DNA from: Litsea cubeba
Taxonomy: Eukaryota; Streptophyta; Magnoliopsida; Laurales; Lauraceae
Direction of reading: 5' to 3'
Length of the DNA: 64,000 bases
Assembly (NCBI GenBank): GCA_012931725.1
Contig: CM022955.1
Location: forward strand, 49,423,404 to 49,487,403
The notes under the pieces were generated by a model that was given only the letters and a program-made list of their open reading frames with translations, ran no database searches and was not told the origin of the DNA. Position numbers and translations under genes: made by a program. Below are positions 45,931 through 57,776 of this stretch, in pieces. Every line of letters starts with the position of its first letter. Position 1 is the first letter of the stretch.

Positions 45931-47151
45931 TAGAGGTGTACAAAATCAATTGTGACCCGACCCGACCCGTGGGTTAATGGGTGGGACATGGTAGCAGATT
46001 TCTGGTGCTTGACCCGACCCGCCCCGTGACCGTTGGTACCAATTAACGGGTCTCATGGGTCGGGTTACGGGTGACCCGTGAACCCGGTAACTGTCACCTG
46101 CAACAGCAGCCTTTGCTGCTCCTTCTCCTTCTTTGTCTCTTCTCCTTGCTTTTCAGCTTCTCTGCACTGCCGTGTACAAGCCATCAACTCCCACCTGCTG
46201 CAGCGGTCACTCTCTATGCTGCAGCAGTCACTCTTCTCTCCCTGCACAGTGGCCAGCCATCTCCCTGCTACCTCTTTCTTTTAACGGCCAGCCCCTGCAC
46301 TGCCTGCAGCCACTGTTGCATCGCAGGTAGCAGCTGCCCCTGGAATTTCTGCAATGAAGTTGGTTCAGATGGGTAGTCCAAGAGCAGCCGACTGCTTTGA
46401 TTGATCAAGTGAGCCAAAATCAATCCAAATAACAAAAACTAATATGAGTTCTGTTTCTTTTTTCTTCTTCTTCATTTTTTTTCTATTTTTTATCCTTAAT
46501 CTCTGAACTGCCATTTTCTCAATCCTGTGGGAAGGGTTGTATTTTGATAATCTTTTTGTTTATTTCATTGCCTGGTTTCTCTACTGCATTTCCTGTGTTC
46601 TTTTGATTTCCATTTTCTTTTGGGCAGATTCTTCATTGGTGCATAAATAACAGAAGCTGAGAACAGACTAGGAGTGGGAAAACCATTCCCAGGTTTGAGC
46701 CCTGTTGCTTCTAATAACCCAGACCTCTATGTAGCAGAGAAAGAGCAGTATTTGGGTTCATTATGTGAAGTTGAAGACACCCCAAATCCATGGCACTTTT
46801 GGGTGGTGATGCTGAAAAATGGCAACTTTGATACAAGGTCAGGTTAATTTGTGCCCCCAAAATGGAAGGAAGGTGGGGCCTTTCCCACCAACAAGAAGGT
46901 TCCCATGTTTTGGGAGTGGGTGCATGAACCAGCCCCTTCCGCGCGCAACAACTGGCCAGTACACCTACATCAAGAGCTGCCGACCATTTCATCTCCCTGC
47001 TGCCGCCCGTGAATTCTTTTTACTATTTCTTTTTTACCCGAACCCGACCCGTGACCCGATAACCCTTGACCCAAATGGGTCGGGTCCGGGTGGGTTTTCA
47101 CCCATTAAAAATTTTCGGGTCGGGTCGGGTTTGACCCGTTGTACACCACTA
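45931..47151. mobile_element. Non-autonomous hAT element, 1.22 kb
   Basis: Ends TAGAGGTGTACAA and TTGTACACCACTA, with a perfect 8-bp duplication CCTCTACC at 45923-45930 and 47152-47159. Subterminal zones are arrays of ACCCGACCCG / CGGGTCGGGT. The interior is CT-rich with no transposase; its open frames are unsupported. Confidence 0.92.
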
Positions 47152-48035
47152 CCTCTACCCCCTAAAATCTCTCTAATTTTTTAAAGTCAGCATGCACTAT
47201 TTTTTCTTCTATATATTTTAATATATAAAATGTAAGAATGATAAATGATATAGTTGTTTTTCATTTAGTTTTAACAACATTCCGCACTTGGGAGAACAAT
47301 CCATGACCCAGCCCAGTCTGACCCAACATGCCTAATGTTGTGGTTGAATCATTCATTTTAATGAATGCAGCCATAGCTAGATTATCCTGTTGGACATTTT
47401 GGAGACAAATATGCCTGAACCCAATCTGAAGGATTTCTGGGTTTGAATCTTATGCCACAGCCCAGGTTGCAAGCCATGTAGAATAAGCCAAAATTTGGCC
47501 TGATCCGGGCTGGATCCAAGCAATTCAGGTGCAATATCAATGTGCATCTTCTCAATGAAGCGACATCTTAATCAGTGTTATCATCCTGTTAATTATCATA
47601 TCAATGTCATGACTTAGTACATAGATCCCATTTTGGCTTTTGGACTTCTGGCACCTCGATCTAAGGGCCCAACACATGTGGCAATAAGTTAACGGGATGG
47701 GCACCAAGAGACCCGTTGTTTTTCATTTAGATCTATAGTCGGTATAACATTACTTCTATATTTGGTTTATTTATTATTATTATTTTTTTTTTATGTTACG
47801 TTGTTGAATGGATTTCAAACTTTGTACATTCCTTTTAGATTTATTTTTTCATTATATTTCTAACTATTTAAATCTTATTTTAAGAGATGTTTATATCTAA
47901 TTGATTGTATCGGTAGCAGTGAAGAATATGACATGTAAATTCCTAGAAAGGTGAGTGATTGAGTTGGATTGATCATGTGGACCGGCCTGATTTTATCTAA
48001 CCCATTACCACATAGTGACATGTACAATACAACTA
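47152..48035. other. Helitron-like interior, no gene
   Basis: AT-rich; nothing recognised before the SINE. The left SINE target duplication is at 48022-48035. Confidence 0.4.
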
Positions 48036-48193
48036 AAACCCCGAGGGTAGCTCAGTTGGCCTAGGACCATGGTTTGCACCCGGAGGTTGTGGGTTTGAAA
48101 CTGTACTACCACACTGGGGCCACAAGGTAATTTTACCCGGCTTTCTCTCTTGGGCCCGTATGGGGGCTAGGAACCCTGCGTTATAAAAAAAAG
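48036..48193 (+). mobile_element. tRNA-derived SINE, 158 bp
   Basis: The tRNA-like head has an A-box (TAGCTCAGTTGGC, about 48,049) and a B-box-like GGTTGTGGGTTTGAAAC (about 48,085), the internal RNA polymerase III promoter. It ends in TATAAAAAAAA. Flanks GTACAATACAACTA (48022-48035) and GTACAATACTACTA (48194-48207) form a 14-bp target duplication with one mismatch. Transcription would be by Pol III; mobility depends on a LINE. Confidence 0.9.
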
Positions 48194-48892
48194 GTACAAT
48201 ACTACTATACATCTCCACTTTTAGTGTGTAGCAGTCTCCCTCCCTCCCTCCTTTATACATTTTTTAAATGGGTTTCATAAACGACACAAATGCAATATAC
48301 CTTTAGTTAGGCTCATATTTGTTGAAATTGGTGTCATTAGACCTTTATCTTTACCTTTCCATTGTTGATGGTTCTGAAATAGTTGATAAAGAAAAAACAA
48401 CAACATAAATTGAATGATGGAGATTTCAAAAAATTATCCATTTTTTTCTTTCAATTAATTGACTCGTCATACCATAGTACTTTTACATACTGATTTTACT
48501 TATTTAATCTTTAAGATATTTGCTTTTAAACTTTTAAATTTAACCATAAATGTATAATGAATTATATGTTAATGGTCATTTACATTCCATTAAAAAAATT
48601 TAATAAACAACTCTATTTATAAGTTACCTCATGTGCTCATCCTAATCTAATTAATAAATAACTCTATTTAAAATTTTAATACATTGGCCCTTCATATCAT
48701 AGTTCTTTTATATGCTTTTTTATATACTAATTCTATTTACTAAATCTTTAAAATATTTCCTTTTAAATAATTTATTTCTTATTTCTGCTCATCATTTTGC
48801 TTTCTTTTTTGCATTCTTATAAGGTTCATATAACATTCATACATGGTTTATGGAAATAAAAATTTTAGTTATTCCATTGCAGATTGGAGCGT

Positions 48893-49004
48893 TAACATCA
48901 ACCTCATCTCCGACTGCATCCCCTCATCTCCGACTGCATCCCATGATATGTTACATAGCATAGACATCTCTACCATCATCGCCACTCATACCATAAATAA
49001 AACG
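48893..49004 (+). pseudogene. Helitron-borne exon, plus-strand copy
   Basis: Acceptor CATTGCAG before 48893 and donor GTATGT after 49004. It encodes a Ser/Ile-rich segment (SHDMLHSIDISTIIATHTINK). A 20-bp internal duplication (CTCATCTCCGACTGCATCCC) is unique to this copy and shifts the frame. The other copies are at 49893-49994 and 62405-62506 (minus). Function not recognised. Confidence 0.55.
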
Positions 49005-49892
49005 GTATGTTTGACTCGAACATGATTCGATGTTTTCCTGTTGACGATTGATTTAGATTTATATATAAGGTTCTTTTAAAATATTTGGAAGTTCAAGTTA
49101 GGTTGGTGGGTCATAGTAATAAAATTAGTCATTTTGTATAGTCTTTGAGTTAGTTTGGCGGAAATACAAATACACAAAAAAAAAAAAAAAAAAAAAAACT
49201 GAATTCATCTATTAAATGGATCATTTGGAGAAGTTTATTTCTTTCTATTTTTATTTATTTATAAGTTTTAATTTTTAATTTTTTCATCATTTATATTTGT
49301 TTAAATTGTCCTGAGATTTTATCATTTTTGCCAACCCTTTTTAATTCTCCAAAATGTGCAGTCTCATATGTTCGATGATTCAGATTGTTGTTTGCTTATC
49401 AAGAATAACAAGTGGAGAATTGCAATTATGACTTCAGCTAACATAAAAATATACAATATACGGTAATTTATATGTTTAGTATGTAATTAAGAAGCTTTCT
49501 TATGTTTTAGTAAATGTTTTTCTTTGTATACTAGCGCTTCACGTGGGCCTTTAATTCATGGAAGTAAAAATCTAATTTAAACTAAAAGTAGACACCTAGT
49601 AAACATACAAACTACATTTAATACAATTATATAGGAAATTTAAGATTCGTCACCATCTTTTGGAGAACCCCATATATGTTTATGCCTTCTAATTCATTTG
49701 GCGTTGATATTTTATAGAGAGAGGTTAGTTGAAAGTAAATTTAAATATAAATTGGAAGTAATTGTTGGTCAAATGCATATGGGAGGAACAAATTTTTTTT
49801 TTATAAAGGAAAATATTTCAAAAGAATCTTATATATAAATCTAAATCAATCGTCAAAAGGAAAACATCGAATCATATTCGAGTAAAACTTAC

Positions 49893-49994
49893 CATGTTCT
49901 TTATAGTATCAGTAGCGACGACGCTAGAGCTGTCTATGCTATGTAACATATCATGGGATGCAGCCGTAAAGGAGGCTGATGTTGACGCTCCAAT
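49893..49994 (-). CDS. Helitron-borne exon, copy in Helitron A
   Basis: 102 bp between acceptor CATTGCAG and donor GTAAG on the minus strand, open in frame: ATASHDMLHSIDSSS-like Ser-rich segment ending TIKN. Conserved splice sites and frame relative to 62405-62506 suggest it was once part of a real Helitron gene. The family is not recognised; replication protein A is a guess based only on what plant Helitrons usually carry. Confidence 0.45.
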
Positions 49995-50287
49995 CTGCAA
50001 TGGAATAACTAAAGTTTCTATTTCCATATACCATGCATGAATGTTATATGAACCTTTTTGGAATGAAAAAGAGAGAGCAAAATGATGAGCAAAAACAAGA
50101 AATAAAATTATTTAAAAGGTAATATTTTAAAGACTTAGTAAATAGAATTAGTATAATATAAAAGAACTATGATATGAAGGGCCAATGTATTAAAATAAAA
50201 CGGGAATAATGTTTATATGTCTCTATCAATCAATTCATGATATTTCTTCTGTCCATCAACTCATTCGATTCGTGCAGTTGTTTCACC

Positions 50288-50716
50288 CTAACCACTTGTG
50301 TCATTTATGTGACTTGTCTCATCTTTTGAACTTGTCTTAGCACATTGACTTGTCCTGGCACCTAATATTTTGTCAGCAACTATATTTGTCTCAGCACCTG
50401 CGCTTGTCTCAACAATATTATTTCTATTGGTATTTGCTTCCATAGTATTTGCTCCAACATCTTCACTTGTCCCAATTTCTTGCTTGTTTGATACCGCTTG
50501 TTCAATTTTCACATGAATTAGGAAATGTTAATGGTATTTCATAGAATAGTGCCGAAGATGTCTTAATAGAATACATTTTTCAATTTTTGCCAACAAAAAT
50601 GCTGATTCTTTTTTGTAATATATTTCTTCTATTTTCTTAACCATGATTCCACTTTCAAATGTCAATCTGTTCATACTTGAGTCTGTTTTTATATGAAATA
50701 AATATTGTTTCCACAA
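50288..50716 (-). CDS. Two adjacent minus-strand open frames in Helitron A
   Basis: 50716-50528 (MWKQYLFHIKTDSSMNRLTF...) and 50512-50288 (MKIEQAVSNKQEIGTSEDVG...) lie in the same phase separated by one stop. The second is Thr/Ser/Asn-rich with imprecise repeats (AETN, AKTS, DETS) and looks like a disordered tail. Related sequence recurs near 62,740-62,840. Probably a decayed Helitron accessory protein; not identified. Confidence 0.35.
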
Positions 50717-50939
50717 TACTTTTTTTTTATTTCAGTTGCCAATAGATCATACCAATTAATCTGCAAAATAGTTTAAAAGATAATGTATACATATACATGC
50801 ATAATGTTTATATATAGAAACATTTAAAATAAAGAACATAATTTATTTATATGCAAATAAATTTAAAAATACGTTATCCGCGTAGTCTTTAAATGCATCT
50901 TCAGTTGGATTTATGAAATTCTTTAGTATTTCATAATGA

Positions 50940-52140
50940 ATAAATAATGTTGCTTGATTGGTGTGATCCTCGACTTTTTTTTATACCAATACACGAAGAG
51001 CTTTTTTGATACCAGAGCAGGGGCCACTTTCATAGGGTCTATTCTTTTACTTTTTTCTCTTTATTTTCCTTTCAATATTCAGTAAGATTAATTTGTGGGT
51101 CCCATTATGGACATTTTTCTCCTTCTTTTTCTTTGGATATTTGGTAGGATTAATTAATCTGTGGGGCCTATTGTGGAAGCCAATTAATTCTAAAATCCAA
51201 ATTTAACTCTAAAATGGTACTCAATTTATGGCTAAGCACAAATATAATCAAATCAAGTTCCTAAAGTCTTTACTATTTACTTGATCTTTCCCTAAATATT
51301 TTCAGCTACCTAAAATTTCTCTAATGAGTTTCCATCTTTATTTTGAATTATATATTAATATTCATTTATCAGTTATTTAAATATATAAAAATATTTTTCA
51401 TTTGAAATTTAAATGACAACGCAGGCCTATTGCACTAATAAAGTTTTTTAAATATGCGTCCTTTGAATCATTTGTTCTTCGTCCTTTGAATAATCACACC
51501 GTTGCAACTAATTTCACTTGCATATGGTTTTCCTACCATGGGTCCCCGCGGATCACTGTAGCAAGGCCTTACAAAATCATGTGGTGAGATAAAATATATA
51601 TATATAGATTAATCTAAGTCCTTTGATTCCAGTCCTTTAAATCTATTAGTGAACCTTCTTATAAAACTTGCTAGTAGGCCTACTTAGGGTCCTTAGTTCA
51701 TCCTTCGAATAATCATGATGATCCAACGTCTAATTGGATTAATTTATTATGATATATTTACAATGTGTCCCATCATTTCAAAGGCACGGATCATTGCAGC
51801 AATCTGTAACAAAATCAACATTCCTGTTAAAAAGAAGAGAAATTGATACAGTCGAATCATGATATTTCGATTTGAAGCTTAGAAATCTATGAAGTGGCCC
51901 CTATTGGAAAGTTATCAATGGAAGGATATGGAAGGATAAGGCTTACAAGATCATGCAAACCTTTTTCTGGAAAGAATTGTTTTTTTTGTTAGTTTAATAA
52001 TACGTGTAGCCTATTGAAAGTAAGTAAAGATAAGTTATTATTGTATGCTATGTTTTAGTGAAAGGATAAGTATATTATTTCAAGAATATTTTAGATTTGC
52101 ATTGAGATATTTTAGATGATGAGATTAGATTTGAAGGGCA
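50940..52140. other. Helitron A interior without a gene
   Basis: AT-rich sequence with a short TA run at 51,597-51,606. No element boundary or coding frame that I can support. Confidence 0.4.
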
Positions 52141-52639
52141 ATTCCAAAAGTGGCATTCCAAAAAGTTTGAGGTTACGCCACGTGTCGTCCTCCGAAGAAG
52201 CCCCTTCCGCCACGTGTCGCTCCCCAGCGAAAAACCTGCTGCTATTATATATATATACTAGCGCTTCGGGGCCCACGCTGGGCGTGGGCCTTTAATTCAT
52301 AATGGGAAAATCCAATTTAAGTTAAAAGTAGACACCAAGTACATATGAAACTACACATTTTGAAAATTTAATAAGGGGTAGCAAAATGATAAAATCTCAA
52401 GGACAATTTAAAACAATATAAATGATGAAACCCGCGTCCAACCCGGGCCTTTAATTCATGGAAGGAAAACCCAGTTTAAATTAAAAGTAGACACCCAGTA
52501 AACATACAAACTACATTTAATACATGGGTTGTGCAGAACAAAAAGGGATTAATATGTGATCGTTACAAATTTAAAATGGAAAAATAAAGGAAGATAGAAA
52601 AATTAAAAGAAACTGTACCACATTCCTAACCACTTGACA

Positions 52640-53883
52640 TGAGCTATCTTTTGAAACCTAGATTGTCTACTTAATTATGACACATGACAGACCAATGATC
52701 CATGGGTCGACCAACATTTGGGCCCAACCCATATTCAGTTTTTATTTTACCTTATTTAGACTTGTTTATTTTAGTGACTTATGTTTTAAGTATGGATGTT
52801 TTAATCAATAATATTAATAAAAAAGGAATGAATATTAAAAATAAACAGAAAAAATGAAAAATAGAAATCTAAAGGAACCGGCATCTTCATCAAATGATAA
52901 TAATAAAAATAGAAGTACATGACAAAATAAATAATATTAATAAAAAATCAATGAATGTAAAAAATAAACAAAAAATTATAAAAATATAAATCTAAATAAA
53001 CCGGCCTCTTCATCAAAATATAATAATAAAAATAAAACTACATGATAAAAATAAATAATACCAATAAAGAAGGAATGAATGTAAAAAATAAATATAAAAA
53101 AAATATAAAACATAAATCTAAATAAATCAGTCTTGTCATCAAAATATTATAATAAAAATAGAACTACATGAAAAAAACATAAATACTATTACTAAAAAAG
53201 GAATGAATGTAAAAAAATTTAAAAAAAATAAAAAAGCATAAATCTCCAAAATCAATGCGGCTGAAGTGCGTGGCAAGAGTATCTTATGAATCTTAAAAGA
53301 AGTGAAGTAACATATAAACATAACGAAAGATAGAAAAAAATAAACCTGACAAAGAAAATACAAATATTTATCATATTACATTGTGATGTGATTAGGAGAT
53401 CTCCATTGCATTATAGACAGTGATTCACTATTCTCGATAAATCAATATAGAAAATTTGGCAAGATGTAGTACTTAAAGTTCTATATGTTGGGAATTTTTA
53501 AAATGGTAAAGAACCTTTGAAGCTTCACAGCTAGAATACCAGGTAAGATATAATTTAAAGAGAATGCCATTTATATATGCTTTTTTGGATAATTCTAATG
53601 AGTTGGTATGAAAGGGTTTGGACTTTAATTTGGCTTGGGCTTGGGTTAGAGCTTGGACGTTTATGATACAAGGAGGATACCTTTATTTTACAATTGATTG
53701 AGCCTGACTTGGGTTGACCCAGTCTCTTATTGGGCTGAGTTGAGTTGCTTATGGCCTGAGTTGACCTAGACACTTTTTGGGCTGAGTTGGACTATAAAGG
53801 GGGCAGGTTGACTTGATGGGCCTGCATAGTTCACTATGGAAGGTTTAACTACCAAGTGGCAATTATTGTCCTAATGCTACATG
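52640..53883. other. Helitron B interior, AT-rich part
   Basis: Contains repeated blocks AATAATATTAATAAAAA...GAATGAATGTAAAAAATAAA at about 52,805-53,230 (roughly 120-bp spacing). No coding frame is supported. Confidence 0.45.
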
Positions 53884-56110
53884 GTGATGGGTGCCTGCAC
53901 AGTGGGCTGGGCAAGGCGTGGGAGAGAAAGGGAGGATGGAGAGCAGAGAAAGGAGAAGGGGAAAGGAGGAAGGAAAGAGAGGGAGAAGGAGGAGGGGGGG
54001 CAGCAGGCTGTTGTGTGTGAGATGGAGTGGGGGTTGCAGGGAGGGTGGAAAGTGAGGAGGAGGTGATGGGCGCATGCACAGTGGGCTGGGCAGGGCGTGG
54101 GAGAGAAAGGGAGGATGGAGTGCAGAGAAAGGAGAAGAGGAAAGGAGGAAGGAAAGAGAGGGAGAAGGAGGAGGAGTGGGGGCAGCAGGCTATTGTGAGT
54201 GAGATGGAGTGGGGGTTACAGGGAGGGTGGAAAGTGAGGAGGAGGTGATGGGCGCCTGCACAGTGGACCCAAATAATGAAAGAAATGTGTGGGTTGCAAA
54301 AGAGAGGGAGAGAAGAAAGAAGAGGAAAGGAAGAAAGAAAAAAGAAAAGAAGAGGAAGAGAGTGCAGGGAAGAAGGAATAGTTGGCGCAGAACTTCATGA
54401 AAGAACCCAGTTCTGTGTTGAGTGAGGAGCTGCAGGGTGAGCGTGGGAGGAAGAAGAAGAAGATGGGGAAGGAGAGAAGATTATGCAGGAGCAGGCGCAG
54501 GTGGAAGTGCAGGTGGGTGCAGGGAAGAAGGAAAAGAAGAAGAGTGGTGCAGGTGGGTGCAGGGAAGAATGAAAAGAAGAAGAAGGTGGGTGCAGGTCGG
54601 TGTATGGAAGAAGAAGAGAAGATGATCCAGGAGCAGGCGCAGGTGGAAGTGCAGGTAGGTGCAGGTGGGTGCAGGTGGTTGCAGGGAAGGAAAAGATGTG
54701 CAGGTGTGTGCAGGGAGGGTGATGGGCGCCTGCGCAATGGGCTGGGTAGGGCGTGGGAGCGAGAAAGGGAGGAGGGAGAAGAGGAAAGGAGGAAGGAAAG
54801 AGAGGGAGAAAGAGGAGGTGGAGGAAGACGAAGTTGGAAGAATGAGAGAGGAAGGAAGAAAGAAAAAGAGATGGGTTCAGGTGGTGCGCAGGTGGAGAAA
54901 GAAGAGGATGGAGAAGAAGGGAAAAAAAAGAGAAAAGAGAAAAAAAGAAAAATGTGATGGTGCTGTGTGTGCTTCTGGGCAGATGTGTGCGTGTGTGCAG
55001 GTGTGGGTTGGAGTGAGAGAAGAAAAGAGAGGGAGAGAAGAAAGAAGAGGAAGGGAAGAAAGAAAAAAGAGGAAAGAAGAGGAAGAGAGGAGTGTCGATG
55101 CAGATGCAATGGCAAAAAGAGATGGGGTCAGGTGGTGCGCAGGTGGAGAAAGAAGAAGATGGAGAAGAAGGGAAAAAAAGAGAAAAGAGAAAAAAAGAAA
55201 AATGTGATGGTGCTGTGTGTGCGTGTGTGCAGGTGTGGGGCAAGTGGAGAAAGAAGAAGATGGAGAAGAAGGGAAAAAAAGAAATATGTGATGGTGCTGT
55301 GTGTGCTACTGGGCAGATGTGTGCGTGTGCAGGTGTGGGTTGGAGTGAGAAGAAAAGAGAGGGAGAGAAGAAAGAAGAGGAAGGGAAGAAAGAAGAGGAA
55401 GGGAAGAAAGAAAAAAGAGGAAAGAAGAGGAAGAGAGGAGTGTTGATGCAGATGCAATGGCTGGGTGTGAAGTGAAGAAGAAGAAGGAGGAAGAGAAAGA
55501 AAAGAGAAAAGAAATAAGGGTGTGCAGTGCAGGGAAGGGGAAGAAGACAGGGAGAGAAGAAAGAAACAGAGGGGGAAGAAAAAAAAACAAACAGAAATAG
55601 ATCAAATGAAAACAATCAACACAGATTGATGTGTGTGGGAAGGTGGGTGTAGTGTGCAGGGGAGGAGAAGAAAAGGAAAAAAGAAAGAAAGAGAATGGAA
55701 GATGATGGATGGGGCGCAGGGGATGTGAAGGTGTGTTGGTGAGTGTGGTGCGCAGGGGAGGAGAAGAAAATGAAAAAAGAAAAAGAAGAGAAAGGAAGAA
55801 TGATGGATGGGGCGTAGGGGCTATGGCAGGTGGTTGCTGTGGCTGTGCGTGGGTTTAGGTGTAGGGAGAAGAAGAAGGAGGGAGAAGAGAAAGAAAGGAA
55901 AAAAAGAAAAAGACGATGGGGCGTGCAGGTGGGTACTGGCGCAATGGGTGTGCAGTGAAGAAGAAGGAGGAGGAAGAGAAAGAAAAGAGAAAAGAAATAA
56001 GGGTGTGCAGTGCAGGGAAAGGGGAAGAAGACGGGGAGAGAAGAAAGAAAGAGATGGGGAGTTGCTGTTGTGGCAGATGCAATGCAAAGAGAGGTGGGGA
56101 GGCTCTGGTT
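53884..56110. repeat. Purine-rich tract with nested tandem repeats, about 2.2 kb
   Basis: The plus strand is overwhelmingly A and G. A unit of about 180 bp starting GATGGGCGCCTGCACAGTGG recurs at 53,884, 54,064, 54,247 (partial) and 54,719. A second unit with GTGATGGTGCTGTGTGTGC recurs at about 54,955, 55,204 and 55,289. Long minus-strand frames (up to about 400 codons of Phe, Ser, Leu, Pro) and plus-strand Lys/Glu/Arg frames come only from this composition. Confidence 0.9.
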
Positions 56111-56567
56111 GTTAACGTAGGTAGGCCGTGAGGTTGCTGTTTGGTTATGGGAATAAGATGTGAAGAAGATAATGATGCAGATATGAAGGGAGGTTATGTG
56201 TTTGGAAGGTGGGTCTTGGGAAGATACGCAATGGCAGTGAAAGAGACGAATGAAGTAAAACATGGAACTTGAAAAAAAAAATTGAAACAGAGAAGGTGAG
56301 AAGAGAACCTGAGATATAGCAGAGTGCAGTGATGCGATGAGAGACGATTCATAGAGTTGAAGCTCGGATGATGCCGTGATGAGGGTCATCCCATTGGGTT
56401 CTGTGAATGAGGATGGATCTCTAGAGATGAGATGGTGGATTTGAACTTGAGGATGTCGCGTGAGGGAGATGGGTCCGCGCGAGGCTGGGTCGAGGCGTGC
56501 TCCCCGGAGAAAAAACCTGCTGCTATACAATATATAATATATAACTAGCGCTTCGGGGCCCACGCCC

Positions 56568-56837
56568 AACGCGGGCCTTTAATTCATCGAAGGAAAACCC
56601 AATTTATTACATGAATGAACACCAACAACGCGGGCCTTTAATTCATCGAAGGAAAACCCAATTTATTACATGAATGAACACCAATAAACTTTCCCACGTC
56701 CAATGCGAGCCTTTAATTCATCGAAGGAAAACCCAATTTATTACATGAATGAACACCAACAACGCGGGCCTTTAATTCATCGAAGGAAAACCCAATTTAT
56801 TACATGAATGAACACCAACAAACTTTCCAAGAATAAA
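56568..56837. repeat. Four copies of a Helitron 3'-subterminal block
   Basis: AACGCGGGCCTTTAATTCAT, then CGAAGGAAAACCC and TTTATTACATGAATGAACACC, starts at 56568, 56627, 56702 and 56761. Spacing is 59, 75 and 59 bp; the longer one carries an extra AAACTTTCCCACGTCC. Confidence 0.9.
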
Positions 56838-56940
56838 TCTAAGGGATAAACCATGGATTTCAGCATCAGATTATTTCTTAAATCAACTATTTTTTTTAAT
56901 AAGATCAGTCATTCCTCTCTTTCCAAACGGCACAGGCAAC

Positions 56941-57339
56941 AGCCAATAGAAAACATCATTGAAAAAATCAATGGTTACATTGGATACACTTAGAAATCAC
57001 ACAGCATTGATTTCTTTATTATTAGGTAGGAAACCCTCTTTTGAATAATAGTTAAATGGGCCTATATGTTTTACTCCCTCTCTTTCAAGTTAAAACCACT
57101 AATAAAAAAAAAATCTGAGAATGGGTTGAATAGTGAAAAGGGCAATAGAAAACATCATTAAAAAAATCAATGGATACACTGGATACACTTAGAAATCACA
57201 CAGCATTGATATCGTTATTATTAGAAAGGAAACCCTCTGTTGAATAATTATTAAATGAGCCTATATTTTTTGCTCCCTCTCTCTTAAATTAAAAAAGCAG
57301 TTATAAAAAAAATCTGAGAATGGGTTGAAAAGTGAAAAG
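56941..57339. repeat. Two-copy tandem duplication of about 200 bp
   Basis: AATAGAAAACATCATT...GAATGGGTTGAATAGTGAAAAG is followed by a second copy, about 90% alike by eye. Confidence 0.85.
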
Positions 57340-57387
57340 AAGTGATAAACCAACCCAGTTCTCACCTGAATATTACCCAACCCAATA

Positions 57388-57767
57388 GGGAAATATTCAA
57401 GTGAGAACTAGTTCTCACCTATTATATGAGAACTTTTTTACGAGGCCCAACTAGCAACCCATCCAAACCTAGTAACTAATAGGAAACCCCCTGATAGTCA
57501 CATATCTCAAGGATTGACACACATCCGAATGGATTGAACCGTTGGATCGAGGGTTGAATATTTTTTTGAATATGAAGCCATTAAACTTGTGGGCCACGGA
57601 TGAAGGGGTTAGAGGCATGGGTTTGGGGTTAAACTTAATACTTAGGGTAGTCTCACATAGATCTTTCTATCCCCCTTAGTCTCATCCCCAAATGGGGCAC
57701 ACAATTGGGCCCTACAAAAAAGTTCTCATATAATATGTGAGAACTAGTTCTCACCTGAATATTACCC
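57388..57767. mobile_element. Mutator-like MITE, 380 bp (first of a tandem pair)
   Basis: Inverted ends of about 46 bp (GGGAAATATTCAAGTGAGAA... against GGGTAATATTCAGGTGAGAA... from the right). It is flanked by a perfect 9-bp AACCCAATA at 57379-57387 and 57768-57776. The core (GGTTAGAGGCATGGG, GGATTGAACCGTTGGATCGA) is the reverse complement of the cores at 16716 and 44477. Confidence 0.88.
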
Positions 57768-57776
57768 AACCCAATA

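Larger units (their letters stand above)
45568..49530 (+). mobile_element. Helitron-like segment, plus strand, 3' end not seen
   Basis: The start TATATAATAAAAGACGG, then GAGCGACACGTGGCGGAACC and CTCCTAAAATCTCTC, matches the 5' regions of the minus-strand Helitrons further right. An exon-like block at 48893-49004 is shared with two of them. No plus-strand hairpin-CTAG end is found before 49531, where a minus-strand Helitron 3' end begins, so this copy seems cut by that insertion. It carries a hAT element and a SINE. Confidence 0.55.
49531..52257 (-). mobile_element. Helitron A, minus strand, about 2.7 kb
   Basis: Minus-strand 3' terminus GGCCCACGTGAAGCGCTAG ends at 49531, followed by T. The hairpin is shortened compared with the neighbours. 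The 5' side (top 52,140-52,250) carries, on the minus strand, ATAGCAGCAGGTTTTTCGC and GGAGCGACACGTGGCGG. It abuts the 3' end of Helitron B at 52258. It contains the shared exon and a two-part open frame, but no Rep/helicase. Confidence 0.72.
52258..56544 (-). mobile_element. Helitron B, minus strand, about 4.3 kb
   Basis: The minus-strand 3' terminus has the hairpin GGCCCACGC-CCA-GCGTGGGCC, then CCGAAGCG and CTAG at 52261-52258, followed by T. The 5' side (top about 56,500-56,544) reads, on the minus strand, ATAGCAGCAGGTTTTTTC. It abuts the 3' end of Helitron C. The interior is largely purine-rich on the plus strand. No Rep/helicase. Confidence 0.8.

Noticed and set aside
48049..48102. Possible tRNA gene
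   Set aside because: A- and B-box are present, but the sequence has no proper acceptor stem and continues into a tailed, duplication-flanked SINE.
50140..52257. Autonomous Helitron with Rep/helicase
   Set aside because: No Rep HUH motif or helicase motif is seen in any frame I could read in the Helitron segments.
54216..55615. Minus-strand open frames of up to about 400 codons
   Set aside because: They consist of Phe, Ser, Leu, Pro and His only, follow the purine bias of the DNA, overlap plus-strand Lys/Glu/Arg frames, and have no start or splice context.
55616..56569. Minus-strand frame of about 317 codons
   Set aside because: Same compositional artefact; it also runs across the junction of Helitrons B and C.
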